Position numbers and translations under genes: made by a program
Source: Branchinecta lynchi
Lineage: Eukaryota > Arthropoda > Branchiopoda > Anostraca > Branchinectidae
Direction of reading: 5' to 3'
DNA length: 64,000 bases
NCBI GenBank assembly: GCA_023053575.1
Contig: JAKZAP010000010.1
Span: forward strand, 14,841,225 to 14,905,224
Notes under the pieces: model-generated
Seen by the model: only the letters and a program-made list of their open reading frames with translations
Databases searched by the model: none
Told to the model about the DNA's origin: nothing
Shown: piece after piece, positions 43,986-55,598 of the stretch
How positions within the stretch are numbered: position 1 is the stretch's first letter
Layout: the number at the start of each line of letters is the position of its first letter

Positions 43986-45806
43986 ATAGGGCAGCATGTT
44001 ATATAAGAGCTGTCAGCTCATATGGCACTTGCACGGGGTGAGAGTATTGTTTGATGAAAAGCACTTTCCGACTGTGCGGTTCGGATGCGGACTTTAAGGG
44101 AGCTAGAGAAAAGGTATTTATTGTTGAACTTGGCTGTAACGATACGCACTGTAAAGGCGCTAGAAATTCATCTGTAAGTAAAACCCTTGAGGCAAAAACG
44201 ATAGCAGGCTCTTAGGGATCATTGATAGATACCGTTTGGTCAAAAGTTTTCCTTTTCAACTTTTTTGGTTAAAATGCGCTTAAGGGTGCTAGAAATATTT
44301 TTTTGTTTAGCAAAACAGTTGTGGCACAAATGATTATGGGTTGAGATGTCTCATTTCAAAAAAAAAAAAATTTCGACCTTGCGGTGAAGATGCGCACTTT
44401 AAGGGAGCTAGAACTTCATTTGTAAGCAAAACCCTTGAGACAAAAATGATAATGGGCTCACGGGGATCATGAAAATTATCATGAAAAGTATTTTCTTAAT
44501 TTGCGATCATGGTTGGTACTTTAAGGAATGGTCGGGTTTGGAAAGTGGCGATTTCTAACCCAATCTTATCGTGTTGCTAATACTCCAGCCAAGTTTCATC
44601 GTCCTAGCATATCTGGAAGTATCTTTACTTGCAATCACCGGAATTCTGGACCCCAACCCCCCTCAAACTCCCCCCACAGTCGCCAGAGCCTATCCGGTTC
44701 TGTAAATGATTTATCCGGAGCATCTGTTTGTTATTCCCACAAAGTTCCACCCCGCTCTCCAGTCTAAGCCGGTCAGGTATTACCCCCCCCCCCCCACCAC
44801 CACCACGCAGTTGTTGTCGGATCCGGTCCGGGCATGAACAACATCACCAGAGACATGTCCTGGACATGTTCTCTGTTCAATTACAAAATTTCACTCAAAT
44901 CCGATCACCCGTTACAAAGTTACGCATGTCTCAATATTCCGGATTCCCCCTCCCTCTGCTCCGCCCATTATTATCGGATCGAGTAAATTTTTATTTACAA
45001 TTCAGTACGATCGGGTCCCTGATAGGCCTCCCAAGTTTCGTCGTGAAAACCCCAGAACCGCCATCACCGGAATTCCGGGAAACTACCCTCCCCTCCACCC
45101 CCCCCCCCCAAGTGTCCGGATCAAGTCCAAATTTGTCAAGGATTTATCTAGAGCAGATGCTTGTTATTCCCAGCAAGTTTCACTCCGATCTCTCCATTCT
45201 AACCGTTTCCCGGGATTTCCGGTCTCCCCCCTCCCAAATCCCCCATAGCTGTCGAATCCGGTCCGGACTTCAAAGGAAACATCAGAGATATGTCGTTTAT
45301 TCAAGTATTAAGTTTCATCCCAATCCGATCACCCGTTCGAAAGTTACAGACCACTCAACATTTAGGATTCCCCCGCCCCAGATAGTCGGATCGGGAAACT
45401 GATCATTCCAGGTTGGTTTGGTTGGGTCCCTGATATGCCTGCCAAGTTTCATTGTCCTAGCACATCTGGAAGTACCCCAACTCGAAAAAGTGTGACAAAA
45501 AGCTTGAACCATATACCAACCCCCTCCGCCGACGCTCATAGATATAAGCAGAGAATGACGTCATCCACGTGCAGAGCTATACTAGTGTGAAGAAAGGGTT
45601 CTCAATTCTCAGGAGTCCCCCCTCCACTTCCCCCCAGATGGTTGGGAAACTGACTATTTCCAGATTAGTTTGATTGGGTCCCTGATACGCTTGCCAAGTT
45701 TCATAGTCCTAGTACATCTGGAAGTACCCTAACTCGCAAACACCGGACTGACCGACCGACGGAAAAGTGATCGGTATATGGCAATTGGCCGGTAGGCAAG
45801 TGCCAT
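43986..45806 (+). repeat. family C dispersed repeat, longest copy
   Basis: Starts AAGAGCTGTCAGCTCATATG-GCACTTG. It contains an inner array of about 125-bp units (next entry), then the AAGTTTCATCGTCCTAGC, GTTTCACTCCGATCTC and GATCACCCGTTCGAAAG blocks. It ends with TATGGCAATTGGCCGG and TAGGCAAGTGCCATAAA. The 224-codon plus-strand frame at 44728-45402 owes its proline runs to C tracts and is not a gene. Confidence 0.85.
44085..44515 (+). repeat. tandem units of about 120-130 bp inside family C
   Basis: CACTTTAAGGGAGCTAGAAC, CATTTGTAAGCAAAACCCTT and GAGACAAAAATGATAATGGG recur in three to four decaying copies, with starts near 44091, 44147, 44276 and 44395. Confidence 0.75.
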
Positions 45807-46925
45807 AAAAACAAATTTAATGAAAGAATGGAAGCTGTCAAATATTTAGCTGCTTTCCGGGAATTTTACTCGTTTACCAGCTAAATATTTTTTTTACTTT
45901 TTTTCTGCCACGAGCTAACCTGAAAACATCCAGCCCTGTCCTTCCTTCCGAATTAGGACCGAAAAATAGCAGGAAAGAGAAGGAAAGGCATGGTACCCGA
46001 GAAAGCCAGGAAAGCCTACTAAAACCAGGAAAGGCAAACTATAACGAGAAAAGTTGCACCAGAACTCAAGAACATGAAACAGTGGAAAGCTGTACCGTTC
46101 TTTTCCTCTGTTTAGTATCCTACGAGTATCCTAATGTTTTAAGTTCACCATTTCTTTCCTCGTGTTAGCACCCTGTGAGGATTAAAATTAACATCCTTAG
46201 AGTGCAGTGACGACAGCTTCGCCATTTCTCTCCTATTTATTCAAACAATGTTTACAATGGATACGTCAGCTATGCTTGAATACGTCAGCACTACTAACTT
46301 GAACGTAGGGAATCTAAACACCGAAAATGCGAGAATACTTTCGATTTATGGTAGAGGTATACTTCTAAGAAAGTTAGTGACCCTTCAACTTTGCCATTTT
46401 CCTGCACTACCTCTGACAGAAGTCATCAACAGTCAGCCAGATTAGCTACGCAAAGGCTCCCAAGATACCTGAATGTTCCGAGTCTTCATTGTACCATTTT
46501 GCCCAAACTGAACTGTTCAAAGACCACTAACGTTCAAAGAAGCATGCCATTCCTGTAACTCGTTTAACGCTTGTAGTTCACGGTTCAGCGACTCCGACGC
46601 TAGGACAAGATAAATATTAAATTGGTATTTACTCACTTTCAGACTGGCTCATGCGTCCCACTGGACATGGTAGTTCAACAACGGTTCCATTAGGACTCGT
46701 GGGCCAGCAGAGAAACTCGTCCCAGTATGCAGGGCACCATTCTGGAGAAAGATGCTTTATCAGCTAACGTGGTTCCCAAATAATAATAATTTACTGAAAA
46801 ACGACAAATTTGGCCAGATATCAGAAGCCAACAAAATAATGAAAATAAATTTTTACTCCAAATGGATTATAACTCACCTCTTAATTCCTAAGTGTGATTT
46901 GCTTGATGCAGTCCGACAAACCGCT
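45807..46925. other. no gene; one hairpin
   Basis: AATATTTAGCTG (45841-45852) and CAGCTAAATATT (45878-45889) are perfect 12-bp inverted arms. The rest shows only a loosely repeated AGGAAAG region around 45960-46040. Confidence 0.45.
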
Positions 46926-48092
46926 TTTTGGGATCCCGAAACGTAAGTGGAGGGATACCTATGACATCGCAAAAGTTGTCCGTCTGTCCGTCCGTCTGTC
47001 CGTCCGTCTGTCCGTCTGTAAGCACGATAACTCTCGAAGGGAATGAGGTATTTTGATGAAACTTGGTGTGAGGATTTTTTGGGTGCGTTGGACCAGTCAA
47101 GTTTGTAGCTGGGATTTTTAGCCCTACATTTAGGGGTGGGGGAGGGGGTTCAAATTAAGGGGCAAACAAAATATTTTGGAAAAGCTAATTTGATAGTTGA
47201 TTATGGGGTAAGAAGACATGCTGAACACGGTGGTGAAAACCATTTTGTCATCGGACAAGTAGTTCGCCCGGAATCCGGCCGAAACCAGAAAGTTTGTTAA
47301 AAGTAAAAGTTTTGTTTGAAGTTAATTAAATGTTCGATTAGGGGTAGGAAGACATGCTGATGGCGATGGTGAAAACCATTTTCTCGACGGACAAGTAGTT
47401 CGCCCGGAATCCGGCCCAAGCCGGAAAGTTTGTTAAAATTAAAAGTTTTATTTGGAGTTGATTAGATCTTCGGTTTAGGGCAAAAATACATGCTGAACAC
47501 TTATTTGAACAAATTTTCTACCTGGACATGTAGTTCCCCCCCAAATCCGGCCAAAACCGGAAAATTGTCAGAAGCTTTAGAAGTCTTTAGAAGTTTTATT
47601 TCTAGTTGATTAGATAACCGATTTAAGGGTAAGAAGAGATGCTGAATCCGTGTTTGACAATCATACTTTACCCGGAAATATAGTTCGACCGGAATCCGGC
47701 TGCAGTCGGAAAATTTGTTGTAAGTTAAATTTTTATTTGAAGTTGATTAGATGTTCATTATTGGGGAAAGAAGATACCCTGAGTTCGTTTTTGAGCTTTC
47801 TTTTTTCGCCGGACAAGTAGTTCTGGAGTTCGGTCGAAACCAGGAAATTGTCAGAAGTGGCAGGAAGTTATCGTCAAAACACATATGACTTATAGGGGTA
47901 AGCACACATGCTGAATCCATATCTGAACTTGGTTTTCTCAGATGACTAGCTATTTGACCTTAATCTGTTTCTGAATTTTAATTGTAAAAATGTTCAAGGA
48001 GTCTGGCGATGACTGGATCTGGCTAAGACAAGACCCAGTTGTCTGGATCAGATATTAAATTTTTTGGATCCCATCGAAACCTTTGATCTTGT
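46926..48092 (+). repeat. family A dispersed repeat, complete
   Basis: Starts TTTTTGGGATCCCGAAACG, one base off the perfect palindrome. The GTCCGTCT microsatellite is expanded to about eight tetramers (46977-47019). Then GATGAAACTTGGTGTGAGG and six units. It ends GGATCCCATCGAAACCTTTG. Confidence 0.94.
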
Positions 48093-48540
48093 AACAGTGA
48101 AGCAACTGAACCAATAATTACAGTTGTACAGAGGATTTTGGATTTGAAACTATGTTTCTGCAGTTACAATCCCGAAACCACAAATTTCTTAAAAAGTAGA
48201 TGATTTTTTTGTTCAACCTAACTAAAATTTACGATTCTCACACTCGTTTAACAAAATCCGCAAAAAAAACACTCATTCTTAAGGCGTGTTTTCACGATCC
48301 CACAAAGAGTTTGCGGCTCGGGCTGTGGTCGTTCATGATCGTTTGTGTGTGTCGCATTTCCGCAACCAACAAGATTTGGTGGCTGGAGTTTGACCAACAA
48401 CTATTGAGGTGGGAAATTCAAATTTAGCGCAAATTAGGGTCCGACGAAAAAAGATTTTGTGAAGCATATAAACATAAAACTGAGGATCCTTCTTACAGAG
48501 AATGACAAGGGCGTAAGCCTGAAGTTATGTTTAGTTGGAA
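48093..48540. other. no recognisable feature
   Basis: Nothing convincing on either strand. Confidence 0.45.
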
Positions 48541-48745
48541 ATAGTCACTTCCCCGATCTGAGCATCGTGGGGGTAGTTGAGGCACGGGGAATACGGAGTC
48601 TTGGGGTATTTATAACTTTTGAACGGGTGATCGGATCTTAATGAAACTTGACATTTGGAAAGAACTCTTGTTTCAGACGACCCGCTTAAACTCCGAACCG
48701 GATCCGGTGACTTTAGAGGGAGCTGGAGGCGGGATCTGGAAATTA
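48541..48745 (-). repeat. family C fragment, minus orientation
   Basis: TTTTGAACGGGTGATCGGAT, TTAATGAAACTTGACATTTG and AACCGGATCCGGTGAC are the reverse complement of the block at 39280-39340. Confidence 0.75.
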
Positions 48746-48799
48746 TGGGACAGTGGAGCCAGTATGGAAATAACTCAAGTCGGTTAGAACTGGAAACTA

Positions 48800-49012
48800 T
48801 CAAAAAAAATTTCAATACTGTTATAGGACATTTTCCATTGGAAAACAGTTGTAAACAATGCAAAACAGTTGTAAGCTATTGGAAACAGTTGTAAACTTGA
48901 ATGTTTACAATTGAAAACGATTGTAAACAGTTGTTCACGATTGAAAACAACTGAAAAACTTCAGAACAATTATATTTTCGCAATTAAGAACAGCTGTTTT
49001 GAACTGTTTTCC
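48800..49012. repeat. degenerate GTTGTAAACA array
   Basis: Repeated GGAAACAGTTGTAAAC and TTTACAATTGAAAACGATTG words on both strands, of the same type as 19660-20064. Confidence 0.75.
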
Positions 49013-49030
49013 TACATTACAACTGCTTTT

Positions 49031-49683
49031 GTGATCCCAAAACCTAAGTGACAGGATACCTATGACTTCATAAAGTTGTCCGTCCGTCTGTCCGTTAGCA
49101 CGATAACTCTCACAGGGACTGAGATATTATGTTTGAACTTGGTGTGAGGAGTTGGGTCAAAGTACAGGTCAAATCCGTAGATGAGCCCTATTGCTGTATA
49201 TTTAGGGGTGGGAGATGGGTCTCAAAATAAGTGACGAAAAAAAAAAGTTTTTAAAAGCCAATGAGATAGTCTGTCTAGGGGTAAGGAGACATGCTCAATC
49301 CATATCTGAAACTTGTTTTCTCACTCTACAATTAGTTCGTCCGGAGTCATGCTAAAACCGGAAAAATTGCTGAAGTAAAAGTTTCATCTGAGATTGGTAA
49401 GAAGATATGCTGCCAGGAAAAGTAGTTCGCCGGGAAGCTGGCCGAAACCGGAGAGTTGGTTAAAAATAAAAGTTTTGTTTGAAGTGAATAAATGTTTGAT
49501 TAAGGGGTAAGAAGACATGCTGAATACGTATATGACAATAATTTCTACCCGGACATATAGTTTGTCCGGAATCCGGCCGAAACCGGAAGATGTTATAAGT
49601 AAAAAGTTTTATCTAAAGTTGATAATAGGTTCGATGTAGCCGTGAGGACGCATGCTGAATCCATTCATGAACATTATTTCTCG
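49031..49683 (+). repeat. family A repeat, diverged and chimeric
   Basis: Begins GTGATCCCAAAACCTAAGTG, GTCCGTCCGTCTGTCCG and GAACTTGGTGTGAGG, followed by about four units with GTCCGGAATCCGGCCGAAAC. It lacks the usual end and joins family C sequence at about 49684. Confidence 0.85.
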
Positions 49684-49828
49684 CCGTGGCATGCCCGCCA
49701 AGTTTCATCGTCCTAGCTTATGTGAAAGTGCCTGAACTAGCATACTCAGACCGACCGACAGACCAACGGACTGACAGAAATTGCGATCGCTTATCGCACT
49801 TGGCCGAGTAGGTCAAGTGCCATAAAAA
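49684..49828 (+). repeat. family C 3' end fused to family A
   Basis: CGCCAAGTTTCATCGTCCTA, GACCGACCGACAGACC, then the terminal hairpin GCACTTGGCCGAGTAGGTC-AAGTGCCATAAAAAC. Confidence 0.85.
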
Positions 49829-50129
49829 CGGACCTAACATATCTCAATACCCCACTATCGAACATCAAATCAAGTTTACTATGTTTATATTTATATATAT
49901 ATATATTATTTTATTCAGTGTAGTAACCTTGTTGTTGTGTTTTGAGAGTTAATACTGTATTGTTTTGTATTTCTCTTTTTTTTTTTTTTTTTTACTCCAT
50001 CTAGGTCCCCTTGGGCCAATCTTAATGGACAACAAATTTGTTCTTTCATTCACTTGTTCACATAAAAAAAAAACAGGTAAATGAATAACAAAAAGGAAGA
50101 AAATACTAGCAAACTAAAATAGTGCTTGA
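49829..50129. other. low-complexity spacer
   Basis: A TA run at about 49895-49908 and a T run of about 17 bases at about 49977-49993. Confidence 0.6.
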
Positions 50130-50372
50130 AGTCGGGCTCAGACGAGAAAATAAAGTTCAACAACAGACTCAGCATGTCTTCTTACCCTATATCTAACAAA
50201 CTTCAGAATAAACTTCCAATAAACTTCAGATAGCCTACACTTGTTTTTATCAGTTTTTCGGTTCTGAACAAATTTTGGGATAATTTCTTGTCCGGCGACA
50301 AAATAAGTGTTCAGATATTGATTCAGAATGGCTCCTTACCACTAAATTAACCATCTTGGGATCCCAAAAATG
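50130..50372 (-). repeat. family A fragment, minus orientation
   Basis: CAGCATGTCTTCTTACCC, TTCTTGTCCGGCGACAAAAT and, at the right, CTTGGGATCCCAAAAATG are reversed family A words. Confidence 0.65.
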
Positions 50373-50765
50373 TGGTAAATCTGTGTAGATACACAGGTAT
50401 TCATTCGATGCTGGGCGTCTAACGAACTATAGTCGCTCATAACGTTACGTAAACGCCTTCACCTCGGAGACGTGAGCGTCATGGGGCGGAGAAAATCTCG
50501 GTCAACTTACTCTGAAGCAGAGTTCTGAAACCTGATATATCCGTAATTTTACTTCAAAACAAGCGCCGTCACTTATCTTCCCATTTCCAATTTTCCTTTC
50601 ATGGAGGTTCCCATGCTTTTGATCTCTTAACTCTAAGTATTTTTTACAGTTAAGCCCCACCCACCTCTCCCATCGTTTGTGATTGGTTCAATCGGATTAG
50701 AAGAACATAGCAATCAGTCGGAAACAAAGTTTGTTGGCTTGCAAAGGTTATATATTTACTCCGAT
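50373..50765. other. no recognisable feature
   Basis: Nothing convincing on either strand. Confidence 0.4.
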
Positions 50766-50973
50766 CAATGGATAAAACGGACACGTCACCACATCGTTCA
50801 ATACCTAAGTTGGCACACTCTCTTCATACATTTTTTGCAGGTATATCGCAGGTTCATATTTCAGTCTCCAAGGTTGTCCCTGACGTTCGACAGTCTGAAG
50901 AGGACCCTTGGCAAGAAGGGCCGAAATATCGCTACCAAAGCATCATAGCTGACGTATCCGCTTTATTCATTGA
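50766..50973. mobile_element. hammerhead-family element
   Basis: Ends ATGGATAAAACGGACACGTC at the left and GACGTATCCGCTTTATTCAT at the right, an inverted pair matching the family ends. About 110 bp of unshared sequence lies between the left end and the hammerhead-like core. Beyond the right end, CCAGTCAGCTTCGGCTCAAT (50994 onward) matches the outer CAGTCAGCTTGGGCTGAAGG word of other copies. Confidence 0.6.
50891..50935 (+). ncRNA. hammerhead-ribozyme-like motif
   Basis: CTGAAGA at 50895-50901, then GGACCCTT, loop GGCAAG, AAGGGCC, GAAA at 50923-50926, TATC. Stem II pairs fully (GG with CC, CCCTT with AAGGG) apart from a one-base A bulge. The position after the UA/UC step is C here, the most favourable base for hammerhead cleavage. 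Stem I is weaker (AGT with GCT) than in the other copies. Confidence 0.45.
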
Positions 50974-51189
50974 CTGAATGAATATATGTTTCCCAGTCAG
51001 CTTCGGCTCAATGAGGACTTATGGCGAGAGTAAATGCATAGGAAGGAGCTGATCATTTACATTCTTCCGGGAAATTTGGAACTGAATGCACTTCAGTGAG
51101 ATACAATCGAAAGAAAACGAAGAACACAGGATTTCAGTAGGAATCGTGTTTCTCTTTATCGGGTTTTAGCATTTCGATTTCCCGGAATC

Positions 51190-52236
51190 CCGTAAAAACA
51201 ACAAGAGCTACGAGCTCATATGGCACTTGTCACGAGTAGGTGGTGTGAGAAATGAGAAAATCTGAGCATTTTTCTGGAAATTTTGGTACGCCTCCTCACC
51301 GTGCTCGGATCCGGATCCGGTCCGGACCCTAAAATATGTCATCTAAGGCATACAGTCTTTCTACTTTCCAATTTTCATTCAAATCTCCACTTGTTCAACC
51401 CCCATGCGAGCCACAACATTTCCGGGACTCCCTCTCCAACTCCCCCTCCAACTTAGGTCCACAAACTTCGCATCTCCAACATCTCCTCCTCCCATCCATC
51501 AAGTTTTAACTTGAATCAGAGCATATCTACAACTTTAAGGTTCCCGCTTCATCATCCTCTACCTTGGTCGGATCCGGTTCGGACACCAAATGACAATTCT
51601 AGGCCACATAAACATGATAATGTCGTCCAACCTGCATCCCATTCGGCCCATCCGTTTAGTCTGTATGCATGTCAAAAAGTCCCCCCCCCCCCCCCCCTCC
51701 AATCCCCCAACCATGGTCGCATGGGATTTGGACACATGCTTTGTACATGTAGGTCATCAGCTCTTATCTCCCGAAAAATGGTCGGATCCAGGAATAGAAG
51801 TCTTCCTAGGGCTAGGCCGTTCAAAGTTATAAATTCTACTAGATTTCAGATTCACCATCCCTCCACTCCCACCACAATGCTCGGATCGTGCAGACGACTA
51901 TTTTTAAAGTCGGTCTATTCGGATGCCTCATATCCCTGCCGAGTTTCATCATCCTAGTACACTGGGACCGAACTCGCTGGATAACCAGAATCCCCCCCCC
52001 CCCACTTCCGCCCACATTGCCCGAATCCGGTCCGTTTATGCCAACGACGTATCTAGGACTTGTGCTTGTTCTTCCCACTAAGTTTCATCCCGATCCTTCC
52101 AGTCTAAGCGTTTCCCAAGATTTCCTGATTCCCCCTCAACCCCCCCAAAGCCACCGGATCCGATTCGGATCTGAAGTTGGTCGTCTGAGACATGAGGCCT
52201 TTCGAAATATCAAGTTTCATTAAATCCGATCACGTA
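51190..52236 (+). repeat. family C dispersed repeat
   Basis: Starts ACAAGAGCTACGAGCTCATA-TGGCACTTGTCACGAGTAGG. AAGTTT and TTTCATCATCCTAG words recur through it, with GCATATCTACAACTTTAAGG, CCACTAAGTTTCATCCCGAT and ATATCAAGTTTCATTAAATC. The usual terminal hairpin is replaced by a family A end. C runs near 51681 and 51991 create spurious proline-rich frames. Confidence 0.8.
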
Positions 52237-52357
52237 ATCTGAACTTGGTTGTCTCTGATGATTAGCCTGGCGAAAACCGGAACTGGCGAAGACAAGACTC
52301 AATTGTCTGAATCAAATATTATATTTGTGGGACCCCATCGACACTTTTGGTCTTGTT
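52237..52357 (+). repeat. family A 3' end
   Basis: CTGAACTTGGTTGTCTCTGA, GGCGAAGACAAGACTCAATT and GGGACCCCATCGACACTTTT-GGTCTTGTTC. Confidence 0.85.
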
Positions 52358-53055
52358 CACCTAGACCTCGATGCTGGGTTTCCTTTCATCTAACTTCTCG
52401 TTCATACACTAATAAATAAAAATTAAATATTAATCTACGCAAATACTTTTAAATAATATTAATAATAATAAAGTGCCACAGAAAAAGTCTTTCGACTATA
52501 AATCAGTGATGATCAAGTAATGCTATTTGTATTATTTGTGAGTATAGAAATTATTTGATTGATGTTTTCTTTCTTGCACAAAATGTGGTGCATTTTAGGA
52601 CACGGACGTCTGATGCCCTCTCAACATGACGGCGGGAAAAACGATTTGTACGACTATTATTGCATATCATGCAATAACATCAGTATTGAAACGGGACTTA
52701 CCGTTTATATTTGTAGCGTTCAAATATGCTTGAGAAGAGATGCAATGAGCTTCCATCGTCGCATGATTGGAGTTCATGACTGAACAGGGGAACTTTGGCA
52801 GTGGATTCCAAAACTGTCAAAGCGTCCTACCGCAGGCGACCAGCTAAGGCCATGAGAGTCAGTATATCTTCCATCCCTTATCGTTACCTGAAACCATTTC
52901 AGATTCTCCAATTACTGCTTCTTAGGTATTCATGTTTTACGAACGTAACGCACGCACTTAAAAGCGGCAAGCGACCAAAATGATAGCAGTCTTCGGCGCC
53001 AGTGTTGCCACTGGTTGCAGAATTCTGCAATTTGTCACAGATTTTCGTTTATCGA
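52358..53055. other. no recognisable feature
   Basis: Short plus-strand frames at 52559-52783 and 52795-52983 have no recognised domain. Confidence 0.4.
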
Positions 53056-53285
53056 CAAGGTTAGCCAGAATACTCTTGACGACTATCTCTCCTTGCCGAT
53101 GCAAAATCTCCGGTCTCTCTGGGTATCTAGCGGAAGAAAGGCAAGAGTGGTGTCACACCTGCTCCCAAAGATCGCGGTGATTGATTGACACAGGATTTGA
53201 GTCGTTGAGTTTGAGTCTTACGAACACGCTTACTCCTTCTTCCTGAGGATCACTGGCGTGTTTTGGACTAAGTCACATAGAGTAT
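53056..53285 (-). repeat. inverse copy of the 30172-30380 segment (possible LINE ORF1 start)
   Basis: The reverse complement contains CTTAGTCCAAAACACGCCAG, ATCCTCAGGAAGAAGGAGTA, CTCAAATCCTGTGTCAATCA and GTGTGACACCACTCTTGCC, matching 30172-30340 closely. The frame corresponding to SGRRSKRVR is conserved (SGRRSKRVRKTQTQRLK), while two codons are stops, so the copy is dead. Confidence 0.85.
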
Positions 53286-53514
53286 TCTGCGACCGGTTCC
53301 AAATAAAATAAAGAAAAAAGTTGAGGCACATAATTATGAAGATAATGAAGCGCGCTTTCTCGTTAATGGTTCATAGGAAAAGACTCAATAGGTGAGTGTC
53401 ACAAGTTCCATCAGAAAAAAGGGGCAACACACATAGGAATAAATTCAACATTGGAAAGCGCATTAATAATTAACATAGCAAGGCATTAGATCCAAGTCGC
53501 GAAATCCGACACTC

Positions 53515-53960
53515 AACGAGGTCAGGTTTCACTAGAAACATCGCTGTTTCTGTGTGGAATGGTCTCTCGGATAGTATTAGAGGGGCCGGTAACTTGATTT
53601 TGTTTAAGAGAAAGTTAAAGAAATTTTTAATTGTAAAAGGTGGTTGAATTCTGGGTTGTTGAAAGGGGGTGTAGGGAGGCGGGGAGTGAGGAAGTGTGGT
53701 GGGGGGAGGTGAGATGGGGTGCGGTGGGTAGGTTGTGACGAGGGAATCATTTTTCTTTCTTTTCTTTTCTTGTTTACTCTCTTTCTTTACCTTTTTTTTA
53801 AATATGCTAGATTAGTTTTTCTGTTATTATTTATAGAATCGTCTTCAGTTAAAAGGTGGTTAGAAGATACAGCCACCCACAGGATTTTTGTCTTTTATGG
53901 GGTTGTTGAGTTTTTTGCATAATCCTAGGTATATAATAATAGCTGTAATAAAATTTCATA
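53515..53960 (+). pseudogene. LINE C-terminus and 3' end
   Basis: A frame at about 53515-53647 reads TRSGFTRNIAVSVWNGLSDS and ends LIVKGG-stop, aligning with TRAGFVLRNIGASVWNDLPES and its continuation at 30.9 kb. The 3' untranslated part also matches (GTGGTTAGAAGATACAGCCA, CAGGATTTTTGTCTTTTA). This is the same LINE family as the deleted copy, truncated at the 5' side. A pyrimidine tract lies at 53750-53790. Confidence 0.75.
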
Positions 53961-54681
53961 AGTATGGTGGGGGCATGTTAAACTGAAGCTCACCTAACTC
54001 TGACTGAAGCTAAGACAATCAAAACCAAACCTAGCCTATTTTTAAAGCAGAGCAGTGCATGGGCATAAACAGTAACTCATCTGAGTAATTGGCTCTTGTC
54101 CTGCCAGATCAAGAATTGCAACGACTGTACATTAGTTTCCATGATCGTCCAAAGTATCCCATACAGAGGTGGAAGATTATCCAAAAATAAAAAAGACATC
54201 ACAAAAACAGAACTTAACTTGCATTCTTCATGTCAAAAAAGCGAAAAAACTTGGCTCGTAGCCCATTTTAACTTATTAGTTTTGCATTGCCATTTCACTC
54301 GTTTAGAAACTAAAAAATAACCAAATTAGTCTAAAAACTAACAAGGAGTCCAGAGAAGTATATCTCTATTGTACACTGTCGGTCTAGCCAATGGGCTGCT
54401 TTCTCACAAATTACGTGTACTTTTGACCCCCCCCCCCCCCGGACGTAGCCTCCCCCTTGGCGACCCCCTTGTATTAACAAATTATTCAAGAATTTTCATA
54501 ATTTTTGTCAGAATTTTCAAAATCAAATCTAAATTTTTACTTGACTTCCTCTGATCTGGGTCTTAACTTGTACCTTGAAAGTTCCACCACAAAATCAGTG
54601 ACTTTTAACCAATGCAGTTGTAGGCTACAATCTTTCGAAAACACTACAATGAGATACAACGTTAATGGGACTATCGTACAG
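53961..54681. other. no gene; C tract
   Basis: A C run of about 14 bases at 54427-54440. No feature recognised otherwise. Confidence 0.45.
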
Positions 54682-55598
54682 TAACAAGACCAAAGGGGGA
54701 TCCCAAAAATTTAATATTTGATCCAGACAATTGGGTAATTTAGAAACAGATTCATTAGCAAATATCTAGTCATCTGAGACAACCAAGTTCAGATATATAT
54801 AAGCCATATCTATTTTGACGATACTGATCAATACCTCCTGCTTTTACTTCCAAATTTCCAGTTTCGGCTGAATACCGAGCGAACTTTTTGTCCAGCAGAA
54901 AAAGAAAGTTCAGAAACGAATTCAGCGTATCTCCTTATCCCTCTAAAGAACATCTAATCAACTTCAAACGAAACTTTAGCTTATAACAAATTTTCCGGTT
55001 TCAGCCGGATTCCGGACGATCTACATGACCGGGTTAAAAATGATTGTCGTATATGGATTCAGCGTATCATCTTACCCGATATCTGTCATCTAATCAACTT
55101 GAAATACAACTTTTGCTTTTAACACATTTTCCAGTTTCGTCCAGATTCCGGGCGAAGTAGTTGTCCGGGTAGAAAATGATTTTCGCATAAGTCAAAACCG
55201 AACCGAACCGAACATCTAATTAACTTCAAATAAACTTTTACTTATAACAAACTTTCCGGTTTTCTCTGGAATCCGGACTAATACCGAAAATACTTGTCCG
55301 GCGAGAAAATAGTTTTCATCATCGTATTCAACATGTCATCTTGTCCCATAATCGACTATCACATTAGCTGTCTACGAATATTTAGTTTGTCCTTTAATTT
55401 GAACCCCCTCCCCCACCCCTAAATGTAAGGCTACAGAGCCCATCTACAAACTCGACCTTACCCTTGACCCAAAGAACCCTCACACCAAGTTTCATAAAAA
55501 TATCTCACTCCCTTCGAGAGTTATCGTACTCACAGACGGACGGACGGACAACTTTTTGCGATGTCATAGGTCTCCACTTACGTTTTGGGATCCCAAAA
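54682..55598 (-). repeat. family A dispersed repeat, minus orientation
   Basis: In reverse: AACAAGACCAAAGGGGGATC at the left, then tandem units, AAATGTAAGGCTACAGAGCC, GAACCCTCACACCAAGTTTC, the GACGGACGGACGGAC tract, and the closing palindrome TTTTGGGATCCCAAAA (55583-55598). It is about 300 bp shorter than the full copies. Confidence 0.92.

Noticed and set aside
44728..45402. 224-codon plus-strand frame, proline-rich
   Set aside because: It lies wholly inside a family C repeat. The prolines come from C homopolymers, and equivalent positions in other copies are not open.
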